DNA of 14,154 nt, taken from JBBRNH01 sp038230415 (GTDB lineage Bacteria > Bacteroidota > Bacteroidia > Cytophagales > Spirosomataceae). The first letter of the stretch is position 1. The number at the start of each line of letters is the position of its first letter. The translations under genes were made by a program, and so were the position numbers. The stretch lies in assembly GCA_038230415.1 (NCBI GenBank), contig JBBRNH010000114.1:1-14154 (forward strand), given 5' to 3'. Shown here in pieces: positions 1 to 8,500 of the stretch. Below the pieces are notes generated by a model. The model was not told where the DNA came from, made no database searches, and saw only the letters and a list, made by a program, of their open reading frames with translations.

Positions 1-519
1 CAGCCCCGAACCAATCACCCCGCCCAGGCTCCACATCCCATGACACGATGACATGATGCTGATACCATATTGCTTTTCGACGCTGGTTGCCAGGGTGTTC
101 ATGGCTACGTTGATCAGCGCACCGCTCATGCCCACGAGTAATAAACCAGCCGCCAAAATCACCGGGTTGGGGGCATTGATCGGAATACTCATGCCGATAC
201 ACAACCCCATTGCGGCCCAAAAACAGGCCCGCGCTTCGCCCAACCGGGCCACAATCAGCCCCGTAATGGGGTTCATCAGCAACAACCCAACGGGCATGGC
301 AAAGAGCGTCAGGCCAAGTTGGGCATCGTTGATGGCGAGTTTTTCTTTGATGTAGGGAATATGGCCCACCCAACTGCCAAACAGCAGACTGTCAGAGGCA
401 AACACCAGCCCAACGGCGAGGGCGGCAGGTGTGGTAAAGAACGTGCGGATGTTGCCGACAAACGGGTTTGCGTGCGTTTGTCGAAGCGGTTTTTGTGATC
501 TGGTTGTGGTTGAGTTCAT
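1..519 (-). CDS. MFS transporter, YbjJ-like, N-terminal part (cut by window edge)
   Basis: Inner-membrane major facilitator superfamily transporter; only the first 173 residues are in the window and the frame stays open to base 1. After a polar N-terminus of about 30 residues come alternating hydrophobic segments, roughly residues 33-52, 68-90, 97-115 and 119-140, matching TM1-TM4. The TM2-TM3 loop holds GLIVARLGEA (87-96), a variant of MFS motif A. The segment MNTLATSVEK followed by SSCHGMWSLGG (157-167) resembles the YbjJ/fucose-permease-like branch, where an H-G-x-W-S-x-G-G stretch precedes TM5. ATG 517-519 is the only convincing start; no Shine-Dalgarno is visible, as is usual in Bacteroidota. 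It is divergent from the SusC-like gene across 229 bp. Substrate unknown. The family call is firm, the YbjJ-like subgroup is from memory of the motif. Confidence 0.85.
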   Translation of the reverse strand, partial: MNSTTTRSQKPLRQTHANPFVGNIRTFFTTPAALAVGLVFASDSLLFGSWVGHIPYIKEKLAINDAQLGLTLFAMPVGLLLMNPITGLIVARLGEARACFWAAMGLCIGMSIPINAPNPVILAAGLLLVGMSGALINVAMNTLATSVEKQYGISIMSSCHGMWSLGGVIGSGL

Positions 520-748
520 CGGGTAAAAGTAACGGCTTCTGCTGAGACGGTTGCGCCATAAGGCTCGAAACACCAGGGCTGTCTGCCATTTTTTGACAGA
601 ATCAGTCGCACACGTTCACTGCTGGGTTAAACATAGTTGGTCACAAGTGGTATAGGCATTTAGAAATTGACAAAAATTTTGCAACTTGACCCCTAATCAA
701 AATTACGCATACCTCATTGCAGTAACTACCCAATTAAATTCAACCTCT

Positions 749-3700
749 ATGTACAAACACATTCTACTTTGCTTCCTGACGGTTTTGCTCGCAGCCGGGT
801 CGCTCCGGGCGCAGGACCGGCAGATCAGCGGCACCGTCCGCGACGACCGGGGGCAGGGCCAGCCCGGCGTAAACGTGCAGCTCAAAGGCTCCACCAGAGG
901 CACCACCACCGACGCGGGCGGGGCCTACAAAATCAATGTTGGCGGTGCCGGTGCGCTGGTTTTCTCTTCGATTGGCTTTGCCTCGCAGGAGATCGCGTTT
1001 ACCAATGCCACGAGCCAGATTGACGTGCAGTTGGTGGCCGACAACCGGCTGCTCAACGAAGTAGTGGTAACGGCGTTGGGTATCGAGAGAAATGCCAAAA
1101 CCCTGACCTACGCGGCCCAGCAGATTGACGGAGCCAAACTGGTTCAGGTGCGCGATGCAAACTTCGTGAACACCCTGAGTGGTAAGATTGCCGGCCTTCA
1201 GGTGGTGCAGGGAGCCGGGGGCGTGGGCAGCGCGGCCCGCATTACGTTGCGCGGCAACCGCTCGCTCAACGGCACCAACAACGCCCTGATTGTGGTGGAC
1301 GGAGTGGTCTTCGACAACTCCACCAACGGTACGCAAGTCAGCTCCGATTTCGGCGGCTTCAACGGCTCCGATGGTGCGGCCAACATCAACCCAGACGACA
1401 TCGAGAGCGTGAACGTACTGAAAGGCGCGGCAGGGTCGGTGCTGTACGGGTCGCGGGCGGCCAACGGGGTGATGATTATCACGACCAAAAAAGGCAAAGC
1501 GGGCCGGATTTCGGTGGATATCAATTCGGGCGTAGTCAGCGAAAGCCCGCTGATTCTACCCGAATTTCAGAACACCTACACCCAGGGCGCGGGCGGCAAA
1601 TCGAACACTACGGCCAGTGGGAGTTGGGGTGCCGCCGGGCAGACGTATCCAAACAACGTCCGCAATTTTTTCCGCAACGGGGTCTCTACCAACAACTCCA
1701 TTGGCGTATCGGGCGGTACGGATAAGATGCAGACCTACTTTTCGTACACCCATAATTCCAATCAGGGTCTGATTCCGAACAACAACCTCACCCGCCACAC
1801 CCTGAACCTACGGGTAAGCAACCAGATCAGCAGCCGCTTCTCGACAGAAGGAAAAATTACCTACGTCCTGCAAGACATCGGCAACAAAATAAAGGTGGGC
1901 GAAGAAAGCGGTATCGTGATGAACATCTATAAAATTCCGCGCAGTGTTGATCTGGAGGCCATCAAGACGTTTGAAACGCCCGACGGTGTGCCGACTTACT
2001 GGACTTCATCGTCAATCTATATGAACCCGTACTGGACCATCAACCGGACGATCAACAGCGAGAAACGTAACCGGATTACGCTCCTGGGGCAGGCCAATTA
2101 CAAACTCACCAACTGGCTCACGCTCACGGGCCGGATCAGCGTGGACAAATACTTTGACCGCAACCTGCGGAGTTTCTACAACCGGACGCTGCTGTTTGCC
2201 GGCAACGGCGGTTCATTCTCGGCGTTTGACACCGAGAACCTCGAACAGAATATTGACCTCTTCGCCCAGGGTAACAACCAGATTACCAAAGACATAAAGG
2301 TAAGCTACACGGTAGGCGGGCAGTTCTCGAAACGCTTTAATCAGACTATCGGCGCAACGGCCAACGGCTTGCAGATTCCCAACAAGTTTGACCTCGGCTT
2401 TGCCCGCGCCCTGCAACCGATTTCGGGACTGTCGCAACGGCGGGTCAACGGTGCCTTTGCCACGGCTACGTTCTCGCTGCGTGATTACCTGATTCTGGAC
2501 CTCACGGCCCGCAACGACTGGTCGAGTACGCTGCCCGCTCCGCACTCCTATTTTTACCCGTCGGTGGGCGTAACGGCCATTCTGTCGGAGATGGTCAAGC
2601 TGCCCGATGTTATCAGTTTTGCCAAAATCAGGGCGGCCTACACGCGGGTTGGTAACGATGCCTCGCCGTACCTGCTCCAGCAAACGTATTCGTTTGCCCA
2701 GGGCGGCACCAACGGGTTTATCCAGCGCGACGCAACCCAGGCGATTCCTGACCTGAAACCCGAACTGACCAACTCGCTCGAAATCGGGCTTGACTGGCGG
2801 TTTGTGCAGAATCGGTTCGGCATTGATTTCACCTACTATAAAACCAACACCATCAACCAGTTGTTGACGCTGGGGCTGGCACCGGCATCGGGCTTCTCGG
2901 CGCAATATGTCAACTCCGGCAACATTCAAAACACCGGGGTCGAGATGTCGTTGACGGGTAAAATTCTGACGGGCCGCGCCCTGACCTGGGACATGATGCT
3001 GAACTTCTCACGCAACAAAAACACGATCATCAGCCTGCACCCCGACATCAAGAAGGCTGCATTAGCCGGTGGTTTTGGCCGCACGTCGTCGCCGGTGGTG
3101 GCCGAAGGCGGGTCATACGGCGATATTGAAACCCAACGCTGGTCAACCGATACCCAGGGGCGGTTTATTGTGGATGCCAACGGCAAGCCCGTTGTGACAA
3201 CGGCGCAGGTGGCGGTGGGTAACTTCAACCCCAAGTTTATGATGGGTTTCCAGAACTCGTTTTCGTACCGGGGCTTCACGCTCGGCGTGCTGTTCGACGG
3301 GCGGTTTGGGGGCGTAATCACCTCTGGGTCAGAAGCTAACTTAGCCTTTGATGGCAACGCGGCCTATACCACCGCCTACCGCGAAGGCGGCTGGGTGCTG
3401 CCCGGCGTAACGGCCACCGGCGAGACTAACGCCAAAGCCATCAACGCCGAAACGTTCTGGACAACGGTGTCGGGCGGGCGGTATTCGTGGGGCGAGTTTT
3501 TTACCTACGATGCCACCAACGTCCGGCTGCGCGAACTAACGCTGGGTTACAACATCAACGTACCGAGCAATTTTTTCATCAAACGCGCCCGGCTCACGGC
3601 GGTGGCCCGCAACCTGTTTTTCGTGTATCGGGGCAAGGCCATTCTCGACCTGCCGGGTGTGCCAACGCGCCGACTCTCGTTTGACCCCGACATCAGCCTC

Positions 3701-3784
3701 GGCGCGGGTAATTTTCAGGGCGTGGAATACGGTAATGTACCGGCTTCGCGGTCGGTGGGCTTAAATTTACAACTCTCATTTTAA
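749..3784 (+). CDS. SusC/RagA-family TonB-linked outer-membrane transporter
   Basis: Outer-membrane TonB-dependent transporter, 1011 aa, expected to form the barrel of a SusCD-type importer that takes up oligomeric nutrients using TonB energy. I place the start at ATG 749, since residues 1-21 then form a normal signal peptide ending LRA before Gln22; the open frame runs back to a TTG at 686, but that would bury the signal peptide behind 21 extra residues. Next comes a carboxypeptidase-regulatory-like beta-sandwich (about 24-100, ISGTVRDDRG), then the SusC hallmark LNEVVVTALG (102-111), a plug domain (about 113-230, with VVDGV and LYGSRAANGVMIITTKKG) and a long barrel ending in Phe, the usual outer-membrane assembly signal. 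The SusD-like partner follows after 23 bp. The substrate cannot be told from sequence: neither a glycosidase nor a peptidase is in the same transcription unit. Confidence 0.97.
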   Translation: MYKHILLCFLTVLLAAGSLRAQDRQISGTVRDDRGQGQPGVNVQLKGSTRGTTTDAGGAYKINVGGAGALVFSSIGFASQEIAFTNATSQIDVQLVADNRLLNEVVVTALGIERNAKTLTYAAQQIDGAKLVQVRDANFVNTLSGKIAGLQVVQGAGGVGSAARITLRGNRSLNGTNNALIVVDGVVFDNSTNGTQVSSDFGGFNGSDGAANINPDDIESVNVLKGAAGSVLYGSRAANGVMIITTKKGKAGRISVDINSGVVSESPLILPEFQNTYTQGAGGKSNTTASGSWGAAGQTYPNNVRNFFRNGVSTNNSIGVSGGTDKMQTYFSYTHNSNQGLIPNNNLTRHTLNLRVSNQISSRFSTEGKITYVLQDIGNKIKVGEESGIVMNIYKIPRSVDLEAIKTFETPDGVPTYWTSSSIYMNPYWTINRTINSEKRNRITLLGQANYKLTNWLTLTGRISVDKYFDRNLRSFYNRTLLFAGNGGSFSAFDTENLEQNIDLFAQGNNQITKDIKVSYTVGGQFSKRFNQTIGATANGLQIPNKFDLGFARALQPISGLSQRRVNGAFATATFSLRDYLILDLTARNDWSSTLPAPHSYFYPSVGVTAILSEMVKLPDVISFAKIRAAYTRVGNDASPYLLQQTYSFAQGGTNGFIQRDATQAIPDLKPELTNSLEIGLDWRFVQNRFGIDFTYYKTNTINQLLTLGLAPASGFSAQYVNSGNIQNTGVEMSLTGKILTGRALTWDMMLNFSRNKNTIISLHPDIKKAALAGGFGRTSSPVVAEGGSYGDIETQRWSTDTQGRFIVDANGKPVVTTAQVAVGNFNPKFMMGFQNSFSYRGFTLGVLFDGRFGGVITSGSEANLAFDGNAAYTTAYREGGWVLPGVTATGETNAKAINAETFWTTVSGGRYSWGEFFTYDATNVRLRELTLGYNINVPSNFFIKRARLTAVARNLFFVYRGKAILDLPGVPTRRLSFDPDISLGAGNFQGVEYGNVPASRSVGLNLQLSF

Positions 3785-3807
3785 CAGCAACAGCAATAAA
3801 CCAAATC

Positions 3808-5367
3808 ATGAAAACACGTCTGAAAAATACGCTTTTGGGTGGCCTGACCGTGCTGGGAATAACGGGCCTGTCGGCCTGTACGGATAAATTCCAGGACATC
3901 AATACCGACAAAACCAAGCTCGTTACGCTCACCAGCACCGAGCTGCCCTACCTGTTCTCGAAAGCGCAATCGGCTTCGTCCTACGCGGGCGGCACCTACC
4001 AGATTGCCCAGAACCTGTTTGCTGACTTGTACAGTCAGTACTACGCAACGTCGGCCACGTATTTCCCCTCTGACCGGAACGTGATCCGGTTCGACTGGCT
4101 CCAGGGCGGCTGGACATCTATTTACACCCAAACCGTGCCGCAGTTGCGGTCGCTGGAAGAAGGTTACGCCACCGGCACCGCCGAACGCGCCCTGACCGAC
4201 ATCTGGTGGGTGTATAGTTTTCACCGGCTGACGGACTACTACGGCCCGATTCCGTATTTCGATGCGGGCAAACCGGCCCGGTCGGTGAAATACGACGCGC
4301 AGGAAAAAATTTACGAGGACTTTTTCAAACGGCTCGACGCGGCCACTACGGTGCTGAAGGGCAAAACCAGCGAGAAGCCCTTCGGCGCGTTTGACCTGCT
4401 GTATGCCGGTGACGTGAACAAGTGGATCAAATTTGCCAACACCCTGCGGTTGCGGCTGGCCCTGCGGGTGTCGGCGGTAAGCCCGGCAGTGGCAAAAACC
4501 CAGGCCGAAGCCGCCGTTGCCGGGGGCGTGATGGAGGCTACTTCCGACGATGCCTACATGGTGAAGAGCGAACCGGCCAATGATTTCAACGGTCTCTCGC
4601 GCATTGCCATCTGGAACGAGTTTCGGATGAGCGCGGCAATGGAATCGGCCTTGAAAGGCTACGAAGACCCCCGCTCAACGATTTTCTTTCAGCCAACGGC
4701 AGCCGGTACGATTGATGGCCTGCGAAACGGCCTGACCCCCGGACAATTGGGCGAAGCTGCTAACTCAAACGCGGCCACCTCAAACGTGGGCAAACGCTGG
4801 GTGTCGGGCGGTGGCGCGGCCTGGTCTTCCATCGGCTCAACGCCCCAAAACATCATGCACAGTGCCGAAGCCTATTTTCTGCGGGCCGAAGGCGCACTGA
4901 ATGGCTGGAGCATGAACGGCACGGCACAGACCCTCTACGAAAAAGGCATTGGTGCCTCCATGAATCAGTGGGGCATTGCCGACGCGGCTGCGATTGCAGC
5001 ATACGTTGGCTCGGCCAAAACGCCGGTGGCTCCCAACGACGGTCTGCAATCGCCCGCGATGTCGAAAGCACCGATCAAGTGGGGTTCGGCAGACGTGCAG
5101 CGCGAACAGATTGGCACTCAGAAATGGCTGGCTTTGTACCCCGACGGTATCGAAGCCTGGTCGGAGTATCGGCGGACGAAGTTCCCGACGCTGTATCCGG
5201 TGGCTAACAACGAAAATGCGGATCTGGCGGCTGGTCAGCGGCCCCGCCGGATTCCGTTTTTGCTGCTGGAGCGCAACACGAACTTAGAAGCCGTAACTGC
5301 CGCCGAAGCTCTGCTCGGTGGCCCCGACAAGGTGAGTACGCCACTCTGGTGGGACAAGAATAAGTAA
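3808..5367 (+). CDS. SusD/RagB-family nutrient-binding outer-membrane lipoprotein (SusD-like_2 type)
   Basis: Surface-exposed lipoprotein partner of the preceding SusC-like protein, 519 aa; it should cap the barrel and help bind substrate. The N-terminus is a lipoprotein signal with lipobox LSAC, lipidated Cys24, followed by TDKFQDINTD. A Cys followed by a D-x-N-T-(D/N) motif is typical of the SusD-like_2 (PF12771) branch rather than canonical starch SusD. The body is helix-rich, as expected for the TPR-like SusD fold, including IWWVYSFHRLTDYYGPIPYF near residue 132, WIKFANTLRLRLALR near 209 and the C-terminal EAWSEYRRTKFPTLYP, all family-typical segments. ATG 3808 lies 23 bp after the SusC stop, so the two are almost certainly co-transcribed. 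The unit ends at the terminator at 5406-5447. Confidence 0.95.
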   Translation: MKTRLKNTLLGGLTVLGITGLSACTDKFQDINTDKTKLVTLTSTELPYLFSKAQSASSYAGGTYQIAQNLFADLYSQYYATSATYFPSDRNVIRFDWLQGGWTSIYTQTVPQLRSLEEGYATGTAERALTDIWWVYSFHRLTDYYGPIPYFDAGKPARSVKYDAQEKIYEDFFKRLDAATTVLKGKTSEKPFGAFDLLYAGDVNKWIKFANTLRLRLALRVSAVSPAVAKTQAEAAVAGGVMEATSDDAYMVKSEPANDFNGLSRIAIWNEFRMSAAMESALKGYEDPRSTIFFQPTAAGTIDGLRNGLTPGQLGEAANSNAATSNVGKRWVSGGGAAWSSIGSTPQNIMHSAEAYFLRAEGALNGWSMNGTAQTLYEKGIGASMNQWGIADAAAIAAYVGSAKTPVAPNDGLQSPAMSKAPIKWGSADVQREQIGTQKWLALYPDGIEAWSEYRRTKFPTLYPVANNENADLAAGQRPRRIPFLLLERNTNLEAVTAAEALLGGPDKVSTPLWWDKNK

Positions 5368-5405
5368 GGCTTTCTAAAACGCAGTGGGCGCAGCAGTGCA
5401 TCCAC

Positions 5406-5447
5406 AAAAAAGCACGGTCAGAACGCCACGTTCACCGTGCTTTTTTT
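5406..5447 (+). terminator. Intrinsic terminator of the SusC-SusD unit, probably bidirectional
   Basis: A run of six A (5406-5411) leads into GCACGGT (5412-5418), a 2-nt bulge, GAACG (5421-5425), loop CCA, then CGTTC (5429-5433), ACCGTGC (5434-5440) and seven T (5441-5447). That is a 12-bp GC-containing stem with one small bulge, flanked by an A-tract and a T-tract, so it can work in both directions. It starts 39 bp after the SusD-like stop codon. Confidence 0.93.
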
Positions 5448-5463
5448 GCGTTTATTGTGTAGC

Positions 5464-5508
5464 ACCCCACCGGCAGCGGCCGACCGTCCCGGCCCCTGCC
5501 GGTGGGGT
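5464..5508. repeat. Strong GC-rich hairpin without T-tract, ahead of the FG-GAP lipoprotein gene
   Basis: Perfect 13-bp inverted repeat ACCCCACCGGCAG (5464-5476) and its complement (5496-5508). Inside it, after a single C/C mismatch, is a second 5-bp stem GGCCG (5478-5482) / CGGCC (5490-5494) closing a 7-nt loop. No T-run follows on either strand, so it is not a standard terminator. It lies 38 bp before the ATG at 5547 and only 16 bp after the terminator. It could be a REP-like intergenic palindrome, an mRNA-stabilising hairpin or a leader element; the sequence does not decide between these. Confidence 0.75.
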
Positions 5509-5546
5509 TACGCACCGAGTCTAATTACCATTGATTCCTATTTTTT

Positions 5547-8500
5547 ATGAAACCCATCCGCTACGCCCTTATTCTACTGATCCTGACAGCTTCCTGCCGA
5601 CACAAAGAGACGCTGTTTGAGAAACTGTCTCCGTCGGCAACCAACGTTCATTTCGCGAACACGCTTACTGAATCAGCCGAGTTTAACGTACTGAAATACA
5701 GCTATTTCTATAACGGCGGGGGCGTGGCTGCCGGTGATTTCAACAACGACGGACTAATTGATCTGTATTTTACCGGCAACCTGAAAGCCAATAAACTGTA
5801 CCTGAACCGGGGTGATTTTCGCTTCGAGGACATCACCGAAACGGCGGGCGTGGCCGCTGCCGATGGCTGGAATACCGGCGTGTCGCTGGTGGACATCAAC
5901 GCCGATGGCTGGCTCGATATGTACGTTTGCCGGTCGGCGGCAAGCAGCCCTAAACTTCGGCGCAACCTGCTCTTTATCAACAACAAAAACCTGACATTTT
6001 CTGAACGCGCTGCCGAATACGGTCTCGATGATTCCGGCTATTCGACCCAGGCCGCGTTTCTTGATTATGACCGCGACGGGGATTTAGACTGCTTTCTGCT
6101 GAACCATTCGGTGCAGGAATTTGCCGGGTTCAGCCGCATGGTAAGTCAGTATCAACAGCAAACCAACCCCGACTATACCAGTAAACTCTACCAGAATCAG
6201 GCGGGTAAATTCACCGATGTATCGGCGCAAGCGGGGCTGATTTCCAACGTGTTGAGTTTCGGCTTGGGCGTGGCCGTGAGTGATTTCAACAACGATGGCT
6301 GGCCCGACCTGTACATCTCCAACGACTATAACGAGAACGATTATCTCTACATCAATCAGCAAAACGGAACTTACAAAGAGTCAGTTCGTGCGGCAATGGG
6401 CCACACCTCACTGTATTCGATGGGCAGCGATGCCGCCGATATTAACAACGACGGACGGATGGATTTGCTCACGCTCGATATGCTTCCCGAACGCAACGAA
6501 CGCATCAAGATGACCTCCGGTGATGATAATTACGACAAATACCAGCAACTGCTCCGGGCCGGATTTCACCACCAAACCATGCGGAATATGGTGCAGTTGA
6601 ATGTGGGGGAAGAGGGAGGAAGGGGAGGAAAGGGACAAGAAGGAGGAAGGGGAGGAGGTATGTTTTCCCCTTCTTCCCTTTCCTCCCTCTTGTCCCCCTC
6701 TTCCCTCTCCTCCCCTTCAACCCCCATTTTCGCCGAAATCGGGCAGTATGCGGGTGTATCGAACACGGACTGGAGTTGGGCGGGGCTGTTTGCCGATTTT
6801 GATAACGATGGCTGGAAAGACCTGTTTATCACCAACGGCTACGCCCGCGACTACACGAACATGGAGTTCTTGAAGTTCACGATGGACGGGCAACTCAACG
6901 CCCGGCAAACCGGCAAGCAGCCAGACCCAATGGCCGTGATTGCCAAAATGCCCGCCATCAATGAGCCAAATTACATCTTTCGTAATTTATCCGGTGACTC
7001 GGAATCCGGCAACCCGGCTGGGCAGTCGCTGCGGTTCGATAACAAAACTACCGACTGGGGATTCGACACGCCGACGCAATCAAACGGGGCCGTTTATGCC
7101 GATCTCGATAACGATGGTGACCTGGATTTGGTCATCAATAATGTAAACGCCGAAGCCAGCATTTACCAGAACCACGCCAACAAATCGGGCGTGGCCCACC
7201 ACCTCATCGTGCAACTGAAAACCCCAAACCCGGCTAAGCTTGTTGGCGCACGGGTGAGCCTGTGGACGGGCGGGCGGCTACAGGTGCAGGAGTTTCAGCC
7301 GGTGCGCGGGTTCCAGTCGGCCATGTATGGGCCGCTGCTGTTCGGGCTGGGTGCGGCTGGCCGGGCCGATTCGGTGCGGGTGCGCTGGGCCGATGGCAAC
7401 ACGCAGGTTGTGCGGCCCGGAGCCGGGAACAAACTCGTGATTCAGTACGCACCAACCCCCGAACCCAACCTGCCAACTGCCCCGAAACCGTACTGGCAAG
7501 TGGCTGATCTACTGACTGCAACCCACCGGGAAGACGCGGTAAATGATTTTAAAATCCAGCCGCTGCTGCCGTTTATGCTCTCGGAAACCGGCCCGCGTTT
7601 TGCCGTTGGCGATTGCAACGGCGATGGCCTCGACGACGTTTTTGTAGGCGGTGGGCGCGGACAGGGCGGGCAGGTGTTGGTGCAGAAAGCCGGGCGATTT
7701 ACCCCGATAACCCAACCCGCGCTCGTGGCCGATGCCGGTTTTGCCGATGCCGGGGCCGAGTGGTTCGATGCTGATGGCGACCGGGATATGGACCTCGTGG
7801 TGGCGGGCGCGGGCTACGAACTGCCCGCCAATGACCCACGATTAGCCGTTCGGCTGTATTTGAACGACGGTGCCGGTCGGTTGACCAAAGCCGCGAGTTT
7901 CCCCGATCTGCGGGTCAGCGCGTCCTGTATTCGGGTGGCCGACATTGACCACGACGGCGACCGTGACCTGTTTGTTGGGGCGCGGGTGGTGCCGGGCCGC
8001 TACCCCGAAACGCCCGGCAGTCACCTGCTGCTGAATGACGGAAAGGGGCTTTTTTCGGACATAACGGGTCAGCAACCGGCGTTGGCTACCCTTGGCTTGG
8101 TGACCGACGCGGCCTTTGCCGACCTCACCCGCGACGGAAACCCCGAACTGATTGTAGCCACCGATTTTGGGCCAATTCGGGTGTTATCCTGGCAAAATGG
8201 GCAGTTGAAGCCACTAAAAAACCTGCTTCCGACAACAACCGGCTGCTGGAACCGGCTCCTGATTCGTGATTTCGATGGCGATGGCGATGCTGACGTGCTG
8301 GCGGCCAACGCCGGGCAGAACAGTCAGTTACGGGCCTCGCCGACGCAACCGCTAACCCTGTTCGGTATCGAAAATACCGCCGGGGCGATGCTGCCCGTGC
8401 TGGCAAGTTATGAGAGCGGGCATCTATACCCGTTTAATGCCCGCGACGAGATGCTGGATCAGGCGGTGGGGCTGCGGAAAAAATTCACCAACTACACCGG

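Noticed and set aside
667..681. TTGACA at 667-672 and AAATTTTG at 674-681 as promoter elements for the SusC-like gene
   Set aside because: The first is an enterobacterial-type -35 with no -10 at 17-18 bp. The second misses one base of the -7 consensus and has no -33 TTTG at the right distance.
686..748. Upstream extension of the SusC-like protein from a TTG at 686
   Set aside because: It would add 21 residues in front of a complete signal peptide; ATG 749 gives the normal secreted N-terminus.
6604..6726. Intramolecular triplex (H-DNA) from the purine/pyrimidine tract
   Set aside because: H-DNA needs a mirror repeat on one strand. This is an inverted repeat, purine arm then pyrimidine arm, so a hairpin or cruciform is the fitting structure.
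6505..6873. Several overlapping open frames on both strands around the purine/pyrimidine palindrome
   Set aside because: They exist because the palindrome lacks stop codons in every frame; the flanking FG-GAP motifs are only in the main frame.
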